This document shows positions 36,325 to 46,078 of a stretch of 64,000 bases of DNA, piece after piece. Origin of the DNA: Actinomycetaceae bacterium (GTDB lineage: Bacteria; Actinomycetota; Actinomycetes; Actinomycetales; Actinomycetaceae); the NCBI GenBank assembly GCA_028724265.1, contig JAQYDG010000005.1, positions 62,001 through 126,000 of the forward strand, in the 5' to 3' direction. A program made the position numbers and the translations under genes. The notes under the pieces were generated by a model. That model had not been told where the DNA came from. It did not search any database and worked only from the letters and a program-made list of their open reading frames with translations. How positions within the stretch are numbered: position 1 is the stretch's first letter; the number at the start of each line of letters is the position of its first letter.

Positions 36325-37620
36325 ATGGATGCGCAGAATACGGATCAGACATGCGCGGCGATCGTCGGCATCAACTGGGGTGACGAAGGAAAAGGACGCA
36401 TGGTTGACCTTGTGACGCAAGACTATGACGTGGTGGTGCGTTATCAGGGCGGTGGTAATGCGGGGCACACGGTCATTAACGACTTTGGTACTTTCGCGCT
36501 GCATCTGTTGCCGTCGGGCATCTTTCGTCCGTCGGTCGTCAATATTCTAGGTAACGGAGTAGCTCTGGATGCAGAGAAGTTGCTCGCCGAAATTGACGCC
36601 GTCACAGCTCAAGGTGTGGATATCTCGCCGTCGCGCCTGCGTATTTCGGAACGCGCGTCTCTCCTGTTGCCGTGGCATCGTCAGCTCGATGGCTTGGAAG
36701 AAGCTCGGCTGAGTGCAAAGGCGTATGGATCGACGAAGCAGGGGATCGCTCCGTTCTATTCGGACAAGTTCCAAAAGAAGACGGTGATGGCCGGCGAGCT
36801 GCGCAATCCTGAGAAGCTTCGTGAACATCTTCAGGCGTTGCTGGAGTGGAAGAACCTGACGCTCAGCCGTGTATACGGTGCCGATCCAGTGTCGATGGAC
36901 GACTTGTGGGCGTGGATTGAGCGGTATGCACTGCAGCTGGTTCCTTATGTGGATAACACGGGGGCGTTTCTTGCCGACGCCCATGCGCACGGTGCCAAGA
37001 TCCTGTTCGAGGCACAGCTGGGTGCGCTGCGGGATATTGATTTTGGCATTTATCCGTATACGACGTCATCCAACACGATTGCCGCGTATGCGCCCATTGG
37101 TGCGGGTATTCCGAGTGCTCACGTCGATCGAGTGATCGGTGTTGTCAAGGCCTATTCCACCTGTGTAGGTGCCGGCCCCTTCGTGTGCGAGTGGTTTGGC
37201 GATAAGGCAGACGCTTTACGGGAGGCCGGTGGTGAATACGGCGCAACAACGCATCGTCCGCGTCGCGTCGGTCCGATCGATATTGTGGCAACGCGCTACG
37301 GCGTGCAGGTTCAGGGCGCAACGGAGATCGCGCTGACGAAACTGGATGTGCTCTCTGAGATGGAGGAGATTCCGGTGTGCCTGCGTTACGAAGTTGATGG
37401 TGAAGAAACTGACGATTTCCCATTCCCGACCGCGTTGGAGGATGCGAAACCTGTTCAGATCACGCTGCCGGGATGGAAAGAAGATATCTCCGGCGCCCGA
37501 GAGTGGGATGAGTTGCCTCAGGCTGCACGCGATTACGTTGAGTTCGTGGAAGACCATATTGGCTGCCACATCAAATATGTTTCTGTCGGTGCACAGCGTG
37601 ACGCTGTGATTGTGCGTTAA
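36325..37620 (+). CDS. purA: Adenylosuccinate synthase
   Basis: The 431-residue enzyme forms adenylosuccinate from IMP, Asp and GTP. It shows the switch/P-loop GINWGDEGKGRMVDLVTQ, the IMP loop RYQGGGNAGHTVIN, GSTKQGIAPFYSDK and the C-terminal GATTHRPRRVGPID. The NWGDEGKGRMVD wording, instead of the common QWGDEGKGK(I/V)VD, is like clostridial homologues. The start ATG 36325 follows AAGGAGCAG; a long upstream open frame to 35974 is not supported. purB follows after 53 bp, so the IMP-to-AMP branch is one unit. Confidence 0.97.
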   Translation: MDAQNTDQTCAAIVGINWGDEGKGRMVDLVTQDYDVVVRYQGGGNAGHTVINDFGTFALHLLPSGIFRPSVVNILGNGVALDAEKLLAEIDAVTAQGVDISPSRLRISERASLLLPWHRQLDGLEEARLSAKAYGSTKQGIAPFYSDKFQKKTVMAGELRNPEKLREHLQALLEWKNLTLSRVYGADPVSMDDLWAWIERYALQLVPYVDNTGAFLADAHAHGAKILFEAQLGALRDIDFGIYPYTTSSNTIAAYAPIGAGIPSAHVDRVIGVVKAYSTCVGAGPFVCEWFGDKADALREAGGEYGATTHRPRRVGPIDIVATRYGVQVQGATEIALTKLDVLSEMEEIPVCLRYEVDGEETDDFPFPTALEDAKPVQITLPGWKEDISGAREWDELPQAARDYVEFVEDHIGCHIKYVSVGAQRDAVIVR

Positions 37621-37673
37621 ATCATCGTGCGTTAATTCCGTGATTCTCGTTATTTCATCACAAAGGAAAGTCA

Positions 37674-39167
37674 ATGGTCGATCCGCTCTCGCTTTCAGAA
37701 AACCGTCCGCATCTTCCTGCCTCGTCATCTGCCTCCACACAGTCAGACGACGAACACGGAAAATATTCGAGTCCCCTTGCCAGCCGCTATGCGTCTGACG
37801 GCATGGTGGAGTTGTTTAGTCCCCGGACGCGTATCGAAACGTGGCGTCAACTCTGGGTGTCGCTTGCAAAGGCTGAGTCGAAGCTCGGATTGCCCGTGAC
37901 GCCCTCGCAGGTGGAGGAGCTGGAAAAGCACGTCACAGATATTGACTGGGAGGCAGCTGCGGAGCGTGAAGCCCAAGTACGTCACGATGTGATGGCGCAC
38001 GTCTATGCCTTTGGGCGTGTGGCTCCTTCGGCGGCTGGCATCATTCACCTGGGGGCAACGAGCTGCTACGTCACTGACAACGCGGATCTGGTGATCTACC
38101 GGCGTGCTTTGGCGATGATTCGCCTTTCGCTGACCCGCGTCATCGGTAACCTGGCTCTATTTGCTCAGCAGTATAAGTCGATGCCGACACTGGGATATAC
38201 GCATTTTCAGCCAGCTCAACTGGTGACAGTGGGAAAGCGCGCGACCTTATGGGCGCAGGATCTGCTTGCTGACCTTGACGAGATCGACTGGGTGAGTTCA
38301 TCGATGCGTTTTCTCGGTTGCCGAGGAACAACTGGCACAGAGGCGAGCTTTGTGGAGCTCTTTGAGGGCGACACGAGCAAAATTGATCAGATGAACCGCA
38401 TGATCGCGGACGATTTCGGGTTCGAGCACATTTTTGACGTGTGCGGCCAAACCTATCCCCGCAAGTTTGATTCGAGGATTCTTGGCGTTTTATCCTCCAT
38501 TGCGCAAAGCTGCTATCGCATGGCGGAGGATATTCGTCTGCTTCAGCATGATCGCCAGGTTGAAGAGCCCTTTGAGGCCACACAGATAGGTTCGTCTGCG
38601 ATGCCCTACAAGCGCAATCCGATGCGATGCGAGCGGATCTGTTCGCTCGCGCGCTACGTCGTGGCTGATTATCAAAACGGGGCGATGACCGCGATGACTC
38701 AGTGGCTGGAGCGAACGTTGGATGATTCTGCGAACCGCCGGATTTCCGTGCCCGAAGCGTTTTTGGCTGTAGATGCTATTCTGCAGATTGCCACGAATGT
38801 GACGAACGGTTTGCATGTGAACGAGAAGATCGTGGCACGAGGCGTGCACGACTATCTGCCTTTTATCGCGACTGAGAATATCCTGATGGAGGGCGTCAAG
38901 CATGGCGGCGACCGGCAGCAGTTGCACGAGATTATTCGTGAAGAGTCAATGGCTGCCACCGAGAAAATGAAAAATGGTAAACCTTTTGACTTGCTTGCGG
39001 CTCTCGCTGCACATCCCGAATTTGGAATGGATGCGCAGGAGTTTGAGTCTGTGATGGATCCGTCGAAATATATCGGGCGGTGCCCAGAACAGGTGGAGGC
39101 GTTCGTCTCGGTTGTTCGTGCTCGTCTTGGGGATGTTCAGGCAGCCGATGCACAGCTCACGGTATAG
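37674..39167 (+). CDS. purB: Adenylosuccinate lyase (eukaryote/clostridial-like type)
   Basis: The 497-residue fumarase-superfamily lyase acts on adenylosuccinate and SAICAR. Signature GSSAMPYKRNPMRCER, THFQPAQLVTVGKRATLW, RTLDDSANRRISVPEAFL and FRGCRGTTGTEASF-like CRGTTGTEASFVELFEGD resemble the human ADSL/clostridial form more than the usual actinobacterial PurB. About 30 disordered Ser-rich residues precede the domain. A clear AAGGAAAG site precedes the ATG. It serves both the main purine pathway (SAICAR to AICAR) and the AMP branch. Confidence 0.97.
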   Translation: MVDPLSLSENRPHLPASSSASTQSDDEHGKYSSPLASRYASDGMVELFSPRTRIETWRQLWVSLAKAESKLGLPVTPSQVEELEKHVTDIDWEAAAEREAQVRHDVMAHVYAFGRVAPSAAGIIHLGATSCYVTDNADLVIYRRALAMIRLSLTRVIGNLALFAQQYKSMPTLGYTHFQPAQLVTVGKRATLWAQDLLADLDEIDWVSSSMRFLGCRGTTGTEASFVELFEGDTSKIDQMNRMIADDFGFEHIFDVCGQTYPRKFDSRILGVLSSIAQSCYRMAEDIRLLQHDRQVEEPFEATQIGSSAMPYKRNPMRCERICSLARYVVADYQNGAMTAMTQWLERTLDDSANRRISVPEAFLAVDAILQIATNVTNGLHVNEKIVARGVHDYLPFIATENILMEGVKHGGDRQQLHEIIREESMAATEKMKNGKPFDLLAALAAHPEFGMDAQEFESVMDPSKYIGRCPEQVEAFVSVVRARLGDVQAADAQLTV

Positions 39168-39221
39168 GACGCACAGTTGACAGTGTCGTTCGTGTGACGA
39201 TATTTTCGGCGCGGATACCGC

Positions 39222-39968
39222 CTAGACGGGCGTGACGGGGGTGTTGGCATCGCGGGAGAGGACGACCAGCAGGCGTCCTTCGGAAAAACTCACCTGTGCT
39301 CTTTGAGCCGTGATTTCGTTCGATACGGTGAGCGTGGAATCGTTGGTGACGTCGTGCATCGTCAGCGGATATTCGACGCCGCGAAGCGTCAGGCCGCGAA
39401 CGATGGGCGTGTAGGGCATGAACCCCGCGTATGTGAATGTGGGATCTCGATCGATCACGTGACTTCCGGGGGTTAGCATCCAGACGCAGTTGTAGCCGTC
39501 GATCAGCCGGATCGAACGGTGTGGATCGAGGTCTGCATAGTGGGCGAGAAGTGCAAGGTTCCCCAGAGTGTGATCGAGGCGTCCCCCCAGTCCACCGAGC
39601 ACGTCGATCTGCGGCGCGCCAGCCCGCCAGGCCACATCGAGGGCCGCTTCAGTGTCGGTCATATTCTTCTTATGGGGAAGCACAATCACGGCGCCTGTCT
39701 GTACGTCTGTGAGATCAACCGCTGCCGCACCCGTGTCACTCGTGCCGAAGTACATATGTTCAGCGCTCACCTGCGGTTGCGTGCTCGAATCGTAATCGCC
39801 AATCGTATGTGTCGGTGTGAGGGAGAGTAACTGTGCGATCCGTGAACCCCCGTCGGCGGCGATGATCGATGTGTACTCGGAGCCGTTGATGCGAACGTGG
39901 TCAAGGCCATCGACATGCGAGGTAATAACAAGAGTCTTCTGTGCGTCCACCGTGATCCTTTCGTTCAC
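39222..39968 (-). CDS. Thiamine diphosphokinase
   Basis: The 248-residue enzyme converts thiamine to thiamine diphosphate with ATP. Motifs: IIAADGGSRIAQLL, THTIGDYDSS (Asp cluster), HKKNMTDTEAALDVAW and GGLGGRLDHTLGNLALLAHY, followed by the C-terminal substrate domain (RGLTLRGVEYPLT, SNEITAQRAQVSFSEGRLLV). It converges with purB and is transcribed alone. Confidence 0.95.
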   Translation of the reverse strand: MNERITVDAQKTLVITSHVDGLDHVRINGSEYTSIIAADGGSRIAQLLSLTPTHTIGDYDSSTQPQVSAEHMYFGTSDTGAAAVDLTDVQTGAVIVLPHKKNMTDTEAALDVAWRAGAPQIDVLGGLGGRLDHTLGNLALLAHYADLDPHRSIRLIDGYNCVWMLTPGSHVIDRDPTFTYAGFMPYTPIVRGLTLRGVEYPLTMHDVTNDSTLTVSNEITAQRAQVSFSEGRLLVVLSRDANTPVTPV

Positions 39969-40245
39969 TATTCAGTGTAGGTGCTGCAGAATGCAGCGTG
40001 CGCGAGTGGGATCGGGGCATAACCCTCATGGATCCGCATGGAGCGCTGCTCACGGCGCCACGCACAGCGTCTTCAGAGAATGTTCTCTTTGCGGCGTATG
40101 GTTGACCACATATTGGTTATTAAACGTAGCTCCGGCGGCTTGAGGTTCTAGTGAGCCGCTAATATCAGGAGAAAACACATCGGATTTTCGCGTGTGTTGC
40201 GTACGTTGCATTCACAGCGTTGGTGAACATAAAGGAGTAACCATC

Positions 40246-41592
40246 ATGAAAACGAAACTCAGTTGTGGTGAAACGCTGCTCGTGGGGGCAACCCTCTTTG
40301 GCATGTTCTTTGGCGCCGGCAACGTTATTTTCCCGATCCATATGGGTCAGGAGGCGGGCGCAAATTCGTGGTGGGCTGCGCTCGGATTTATTTTGACGGG
40401 CGTTGGCATTCCCATTTTGGCCGTGGGAGCCATCGCGGTGTCGCATTCCACCGGCCTGTTCGGGCTTGCCCGTCACGTGGGGCGGGGATGGGCATATTTC
40501 TTTACCTGTCTGTTGTATTTGACGATCGGGCCGTTTTTTGCAATACCGCGTACAGCAGCAACGTCGTTCACCTCCTCTCTGCCGGTGATCCCCGGAACTT
40601 CTCTGCAGCTGAATCAACTGCTCTTTTCCGTGGTGTTCTTTGTGATCGTCCTGTTCTTTTCGTTGAAGCCGTCAGGCATCATGACCTGGATTGGTAAGAT
40701 TTTCGTCCCCATTTTCCTCGTCTTCTTGGCGATCCTGATGGTTGTTGCTCTCCTGAATCCCTCAACGCCTTATTCGAGCGTCACCCCGGATGCTGTCTAT
40801 TCAAGCAATCCGTTTTTTCACGGTTTCCTCGACGGGTACAACACGATGGATGCCATCGCCGGTTTGGCGTTTGGAATCGTAGTGGTGGATTCGATACATA
40901 GCCTCGGCGTGCGCAAAGACACCGACGTTGCGAAGTCCGCTTTGAAAGCCGGCGTCGTCACAGCCATTCTGATGGGCGTGATCTATATTGGAACAACGTT
41001 CATGGGTGCACAATCCTTGGGCTTTACCGAGCTCTCTGAGGAGGGGGGAACCGCATTCGCTCAGGTTGCTGACCACTATTTCGGGCGTGTCGGCGCGTGG
41101 CTTTTGGCCGTTACCATCACTGTCGCATGTATGAAAACTGCTATCGGACTCGTGATTAGCTGCTCGGAAGCCTTCGTGAAGATGTTTCCTCACGCGTTGA
41201 GTTACCGCGGGTGGGTCATCGCTTTTACACTGTTTTCCCTCGTCGTGACGAATGTTGGACTTGCACAGCTGATCGAGTACGCCGTGCCCGTCTTGATGCT
41301 GCTCTATCCGCTTGGTATTACCTTGATCGTGCTCGGCCTCGCGTCACATGCGATCAACTTTGCGCATTCCGTGTTTGTGGGTGCCACGGCCGGAGCTTTG
41401 ATCGGGGCAATCCCTGATTTCCTCTCTAGGCTTCCTTTTGGACCTGACGTTTCGGCGTTCGCATCCGCTATTCCGCTTGGCTCCCTTGGCCTCGGGTGGA
41501 TCGTACCCACGATTATTGGCGCGCTGATTGGTACAGGCGTGGCCGCATCGCGTTCGGAGTTCAGAAGATCATCTGATGCACTGAACGAGTGA
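40246..41592 (+). CDS. brnQ: Branched-chain amino acid transport system II carrier protein (LIVCS family)
   Basis: The 448-residue membrane carrier has about 12 spans. It starts with the family signature GETLLVGATLFGMFFGAGNVIFP; FFAIPRTAATSFTSSLPV and IAGLAFGIVVVDSIHSLGV are also diagnostic. It imports Leu/Ile/Val with Na+. The start ATG 40246 is preceded by AAAGGAG; a longer frame to 40192 is not used. The 277 bp upstream of it hold no gene. Confidence 0.95.
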   Translation: MKTKLSCGETLLVGATLFGMFFGAGNVIFPIHMGQEAGANSWWAALGFILTGVGIPILAVGAIAVSHSTGLFGLARHVGRGWAYFFTCLLYLTIGPFFAIPRTAATSFTSSLPVIPGTSLQLNQLLFSVVFFVIVLFFSLKPSGIMTWIGKIFVPIFLVFLAILMVVALLNPSTPYSSVTPDAVYSSNPFFHGFLDGYNTMDAIAGLAFGIVVVDSIHSLGVRKDTDVAKSALKAGVVTAILMGVIYIGTTFMGAQSLGFTELSEEGGTAFAQVADHYFGRVGAWLLAVTITVACMKTAIGLVISCSEAFVKMFPHALSYRGWVIAFTLFSLVVTNVGLAQLIEYAVPVLMLLYPLGITLIVLGLASHAINFAHSVFVGATAGALIGAIPDFLSRLPFGPDVSAFASAIPLGSLGLGWIVPTIIGALIGTGVAASRSEFRRSSDALNE

Positions 41593-41707
41593 GCGGTTTG
41601 CGCGCGTGCAACGAAGGGCGGCTCGCGCGCACCGACGTTGTGTCTGCGCTGGCTTCCTGTCTGTGTGAGGCGTTCTGCGTGCGATGAGCGTGCGCTAGCA
41701 TGTGACT

Positions 41708-42724
41708 ATGAAAACGCGTGCAATTGGATTTCATCAGCACAGGGACGCCAGCGATCCTCAATCCTTAGTTGAGGAAACCATCGAGCTGCCGAGCCTTCAG
41801 GACTGGGATCTGCTCGTTCAGGTTCAGGCTGTTGCCGTCAATCCAATTGATACGAAGCTGAGGCGTGGGTTGTCCGGATCGATGAATGATCCCGAGGCAT
41901 TCTACGTTCTCGGGTATGACGCTGCCGGCATTGTTATTGACGCTGGCAAGAACGCGACAAGGTTTACCCCAGGTGACCGCGTGTTTTGGATGGGGACAAC
42001 GAGGCGGCCAGGCGCAAATGCGCAGCTTCAGGTTGTGGACTCTCGTCTTGTTGGCCATGCGCCCGAAGCGATGGAACCAGCGCTTGCTGCAGCTTTGCCA
42101 TTGACGGCTCTGACGGCGTGGGAGGTGCTGTTTTCGTCGCTGGGCATAACCGAACGCAGCAGCGGAATTCTGCTTCTTGTGGGTGCAACAGGTGGTGTAG
42201 GAACAGCAGCCCTGCAGCTGCTACGCGAAAAAGCGCCGGGTGTGCGTGTGATTGCGACGGCGCACGGCGAGGACAGGCAACAGTGGGTGCGCGATCTTGG
42301 AGCCTGGCACACGGTGGATCATCGCGGCGATCTGGGTACTCAGGTGCATGATCTTGCACCTGAAGGCGTGCGTTGGATTTTCTCGACGCACACACCGGGA
42401 AATTCTGCCATGTATGCGCAGGTCATCGCCCCCTATGGGGATATCGCTGTTATTGATACTATGCCCGATGATGTGAGCGTGTTTAAACCCAAATCAGTCG
42501 CGTTTCACTGGTACTACGCTTTTTCACGAACAGATTTCGGGGTGTCAATCGAGCGCGACGGCGAGATTCTTGAATATGTGCGTCAGCTAGCGGATTCAGG
42601 CCGATACACTCAGCCAGCGCTCACAAACGTGGGCGTGATCAATGCTCAGAATTTGCGGACTGCTCACAATATGGTTGAAAATGACCATACTTTGGGCAAA
42701 ATCGTCCTATCTGGGTGGGAATGA
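41708..42724 (+). CDS. Zinc-type alcohol dehydrogenase-like / quinone oxidoreductase (MDR)
   Basis: The medium-chain reductase of about 338 residues has the catalytic GroES-like domain (VNPIDTKLRRGL, VLGYDAAGIVIDAGKNATRFTPGDRVFW) and a Rossmann domain LLLVGATGGVGTAALQLLRE. It lacks structural zinc cysteines, as in zinc-independent NAD(P)H:quinone oxidoreductases. A GTG at 41702 is two codons upstream of the chosen ATG. It lies between two transporters without an obvious pathway link. Confidence 0.9.
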   Translation: MKTRAIGFHQHRDASDPQSLVEETIELPSLQDWDLLVQVQAVAVNPIDTKLRRGLSGSMNDPEAFYVLGYDAAGIVIDAGKNATRFTPGDRVFWMGTTRRPGANAQLQVVDSRLVGHAPEAMEPALAAALPLTALTAWEVLFSSLGITERSSGILLLVGATGGVGTAALQLLREKAPGVRVIATAHGEDRQQWVRDLGAWHTVDHRGDLGTQVHDLAPEGVRWIFSTHTPGNSAMYAQVIAPYGDIAVIDTMPDDVSVFKPKSVAFHWYYAFSRTDFGVSIERDGEILEYVRQLADSGRYTQPALTNVGVINAQNLRTAHNMVENDHTLGKIVLSGWE

Positions 42725-42920
42725 TACAAATCTTTCTCAATCCACGCAATGGCTCTCGGGATCTAAGCTATGCTGGAACAGCTGTGCGATATGGACGGCA
42801 TAGGTCGTCATCGATGACGACACACGTTTCGCCGTCGGAGTATCTGCACGTTGCCCACAACGGAACCACGATCTCGGTTCTGTTGCGTGGGGATGGTACT
42901 GTATCGAGAAAGGATTTGCT

Positions 42921-44951
42921 GTGGCCGAACATAGTGCGCCAAAACAGCAAAATAAATCTAGCGTCAAAGAGTTGACGCTGCGCGGGGTGATTATTGGTGG
43001 TTTAATCACCCTCGTTTTTACTGCGGCAAATACGTATCTAGGCCTGAAAGTGGGTCTGACGTTTGCAACCTCCATTCCAGCAGCCGTTATCTCGATGGCT
43101 ATCCTGCGCAAGTTTGCTGACCACACTGTGGTGGAAAACAATATTGTGCAGACAATTGCGTCGGCAGCGGGGACACTGTCCGCCATTATTTTCGTTCTTC
43201 CTGGACTTGCCATGATTGGTTGGTGGCAAGGTTTCCCGTTCTGGACAACGACCGCCGTGTGTTTCGTGGGCGGTATTTTAGGCGTTACGTATTCGGTGCC
43301 TCTGCGCCGCGCACTTGTGACGGGTTCTGATCTCCCTTATCCTGAAGGCGTCGCTGCGGCTGAGGTGCTCAAAGTAGGCGATACCCACGGATCGGCGGAA
43401 GAGAACAAGCGTGGTCTGTCCGTCATTCTGTGGGGATCAATCGCGTCTGCGGGTATGCAGCTGCTCGTACAGTTGAAAGGGTTGGCAGCTGGGATCACGA
43501 AGTATCTGCATGTGGGTGCCGGCGGGTTGTTCGTTGGCGGTTCATTCCAGTTGTCACTGATGGGGATCGGCCATCTGGTTGGTCCGGCTGTGGGCGTGGC
43601 TCAGCTGGTCGGCATTGTGATCTCGTATTTCGTCCTGCTGCCAGTTTTCACAGGTTCCCTCACGCCCGCTGATGGACAAACGTTTGATGATTTCGTCGGA
43701 GGCGTGTTCTCCAACGATGTTCGCATGGTTGGTGCCGGTGCGATGGCTATCGCAGCTGTGTGGACGCTCGTTAAAATCATGGGTCCGATCGTCAAGGGGA
43801 TTAAGGACTCGTTGGCTTCGTCCCGCAAGCGTGCTGCTGGGGAAGAAGTACCGGTTACTGAACGTGACATTCCGTTTAAGTGGGTTGCAATCGTCACGTT
43901 GGCCTCCATGGTTCCGATTGCGATTCTGCTGTGGCTGTTCCTGCGCGGGACGAACTTAGAGAATATGAGTGCCACGCTTGTTGTGACGTCCGTGGTCTTC
44001 ATTCTCGTGATCGGCCTGGTTGTGGCGTCGATCTGCGGGTACATGGCAGGTTTGATTGGCGCTTCCAACTCGCCGGTATCGGGTGTGGGTATTATCGTCG
44101 TGCTGATTTCTGCTTTGTTGATTTACGCGGTCACCGGTGACGCCCATTCCAAGTTTGCAACCGATCTTATTGCCTACACGCTCTTTACCACAGCAATCGT
44201 GTTTGGCGTGGCGACCATTTCTAACGATAACCTGCAGGATTTGAAGACGGGTCAGCTGGTCGGTGCAACGCCGTGGAAGCAGCAGGTTGCGTTGATGATC
44301 GGCGTGTTCTTCGGCTCTGTGATTATTCCGCCCGTTTTGCAGCTGTTGATGAACTCCTTCGGGTTCCTCGATAATAACGGCGCGCTGATCGGCGGTACCG
44401 GCGGCGATACCTCGCAGGCACTTCAGGCTCCGCAGGCTGGCTTGCTCTCCACGATTTCGAAAGGCATTTTCAATTCGAATCTAGACTGGGGTCGTTTCGG
44501 CCTCGGCCTCGTGATTGGTGCCGTACTCATTCTGGTTGACGAGCTGCTCAAGAAGTTCACGCGCTACTCGCTTTCCCCGCTGGCAGTGGGCATGGGCATG
44601 TATCTGATGATTACGACAACGCTGATGATCGTTGCTGGCTCGTTTATCGGGCTCGCATACGATAAGTGGGCTGAAAAGCAGGCAAATTCAGAGCGGTACA
44701 AGCGCCTTGGTGTTCTGCTGGCAACCGGCTTCATCGTGGGTGAATCGTTATTCCAGATCGTGGTTGCAGCCATCGTCGGCGGCACAGGCAATTCCGCACC
44801 TATCGCTCTGCCATTCTTCAGCGGTGAGGGGTGGACGCTCCCGAGTGAGATCCTCGGCTTCGTCGTCTTCTTCGGCCTTGTCTTCATCATGTACAAGTGG
44901 GTTGGAAAGAAGGCTGCCGCGCCGATGGCAAGCGAGAGCGCAAATGAGTAG
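42921..44951 (+). CDS. Oligopeptide transporter, OPT family
   Basis: The 676-residue membrane protein has about 15-16 spans. OPT hallmarks: KELTLRGVIIGGLITLVFTAANTYLGLKVGLTFATSIPAAVI at the N-terminus (read in pieces), ENNIVQTIASAAGTLSA, PYPEGVAAAEVLKVG, and GLIGASNSPVSGVGI. It begins with GTG at 42921 after AAAGGA. It probably imports peptides by proton coupling, fitting with the cytosolic peptidases at 22-27 kb. A strong terminator follows at 45011. Confidence 0.95.
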   Translation: MAEHSAPKQQNKSSVKELTLRGVIIGGLITLVFTAANTYLGLKVGLTFATSIPAAVISMAILRKFADHTVVENNIVQTIASAAGTLSAIIFVLPGLAMIGWWQGFPFWTTTAVCFVGGILGVTYSVPLRRALVTGSDLPYPEGVAAAEVLKVGDTHGSAEENKRGLSVILWGSIASAGMQLLVQLKGLAAGITKYLHVGAGGLFVGGSFQLSLMGIGHLVGPAVGVAQLVGIVISYFVLLPVFTGSLTPADGQTFDDFVGGVFSNDVRMVGAGAMAIAAVWTLVKIMGPIVKGIKDSLASSRKRAAGEEVPVTERDIPFKWVAIVTLASMVPIAILLWLFLRGTNLENMSATLVVTSVVFILVIGLVVASICGYMAGLIGASNSPVSGVGIIVVLISALLIYAVTGDAHSKFATDLIAYTLFTTAIVFGVATISNDNLQDLKTGQLVGATPWKQQVALMIGVFFGSVIIPPVLQLLMNSFGFLDNNGALIGGTGGDTSQALQAPQAGLLSTISKGIFNSNLDWGRFGLGLVIGAVLILVDELLKKFTRYSLSPLAVGMGMYLMITTTLMIVAGSFIGLAYDKWAEKQANSERYKRLGVLLATGFIVGESLFQIVVAAIVGGTGNSAPIALPFFSGEGWTLPSEILGFVVFFGLVFIMYKWVGKKAAAPMASESANE

Positions 44952-45010
44952 CTCAACGACCTTCGCCTAGGGCTGCGAGTAATCACATAAAGAACGGATA
45001 GAGAAACTCA

Positions 45011-45045
45011 TGGTGGGTTTCACGTATCGCGCGTGAAACCCACCA
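45011..45045. terminator. Strong terminator between OPT and EamA genes
   Basis: TGGTGGGTTTCACG (45011-45024) and CGTGAAACCCACCA (45032-45045) form a perfect 14-bp stem with a 7-nt loop followed by TTTTGTG. It lies between converging genes and probably acts in both directions. Confidence 0.9.
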
Positions 45046-45088
45046 TTTTGTGTATCCATTTTGTGCATCCCAAGGCAGGTATACAGCT

Positions 45089-46078
45089 CTAGTGAGCGAA
45101 GCTCAGCTTATGCAGGTGTGCATGCCGATGGCCGTGCTTTGCCTGATAATGCCTGCTCAGGGCAATTACCGGACGAGAGTAGCGGTTCCAGTACAAGCCT
45201 TCTTTGACCCTGGCCGTGTTCAGTTCGCTGAAGGCAGCCGCGCCAAGCACGAGAACGGCACCAACTGCGATGGACGGCGTCATCGTTTCGCGCAGAAGAA
45301 GTGCTGATGCCATCACAGTCACAACCGGCTGAATATAGCTGAGCAGTGATGACTCCTGGACGGGGAGTGCGGATATGCCGTCAAAATAGAGGATATATGC
45401 GATACCTGTTGCAACAATGGCAAGGATCAGCGTCAGGACAACGGATCGTGTATCCAGGCTGATTGCTTTGCCCCAGTTGTTCCACAGTGCATAGGGGCCA
45501 ACGATCAGAACCGAGAACGTGAGTTCAACAAGGACTTGATCCAAGCAATTGACGTCCGACGTCATTTTGCTTGCAATGACGAGGACTGTTGCGGCAACAC
45601 CGGAGCCGAGAGCGAGAATGACACCCAGCATGGATTCCGAATTGAACGTCGATCCACCCTGTGCCACGCCGGAAACGAGGGTAATTCCAACGACTGCCGC
45701 GAGAATACTCACGACTTTCTTCGTGTTGAGTTTCTCGGAGAAGAGCCATGGGGAAAGGAAAACAAGATACACCGGCGACATATAGTCGCACAGCACGGCG
45801 ATGGCCTGTGTAGTGTGGTGGTAGGCGTTGAGCAGAAGCACCCAGTTAAAGCCGAGGGCTCCGCCTCCCAGAGCTAAATAACCGAGATTGTGGCAGATCG
45901 TTCGCCACTGTGGGCGGTGGCGGCGCACCAACATAAAGAGGGCGATAAAAAGAGCCCCGATGCTGCCGCGGGTGACGGTGATGATTTCGGATGGGAATGT
46001 GATGAAGTGGGTGGCTACTCCAACGAGGCCATAGATCGTGACTGCAATGATAAAACCGGCGCGTGCCTGGCTTTTCAC
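45089..46078 (-). CDS. EamA/DMT-family transporter
   Basis: The 329-residue protein has ten predicted membrane spans in two EamA repeats: FIIAVTIYGLVGVATHFI...LGFNWVLLLNAYHHTT and VILALGSGVAATVLVIASK...IAYILYFDGISALPVQESSLLSYIQPV. The last block is the typical second-repeat signature. It probably exports a metabolite or amino acid; the substrate is unknown. A His-rich C-terminal tail (HYQAKHGHRHAHLHKL) is unusual and could bind metal. Two copies of a 13-bp palindrome lie in its upstream region. Confidence 0.9.
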   Translation of the reverse strand: MKSQARAGFIIAVTIYGLVGVATHFITFPSEIITVTRGSIGALFIALFMLVRRHRPQWRTICHNLGYLALGGGALGFNWVLLLNAYHHTTQAIAVLCDYMSPVYLVFLSPWLFSEKLNTKKVVSILAAVVGITLVSGVAQGGSTFNSESMLGVILALGSGVAATVLVIASKMTSDVNCLDQVLVELTFSVLIVGPYALWNNWGKAISLDTRSVVLTLILAIVATGIAYILYFDGISALPVQESSLLSYIQPVVTVMASALLLRETMTPSIAVGAVLVLGAAAFSELNTARVKEGLYWNRYSRPVIALSRHYQAKHGHRHAHLHKLSFAH

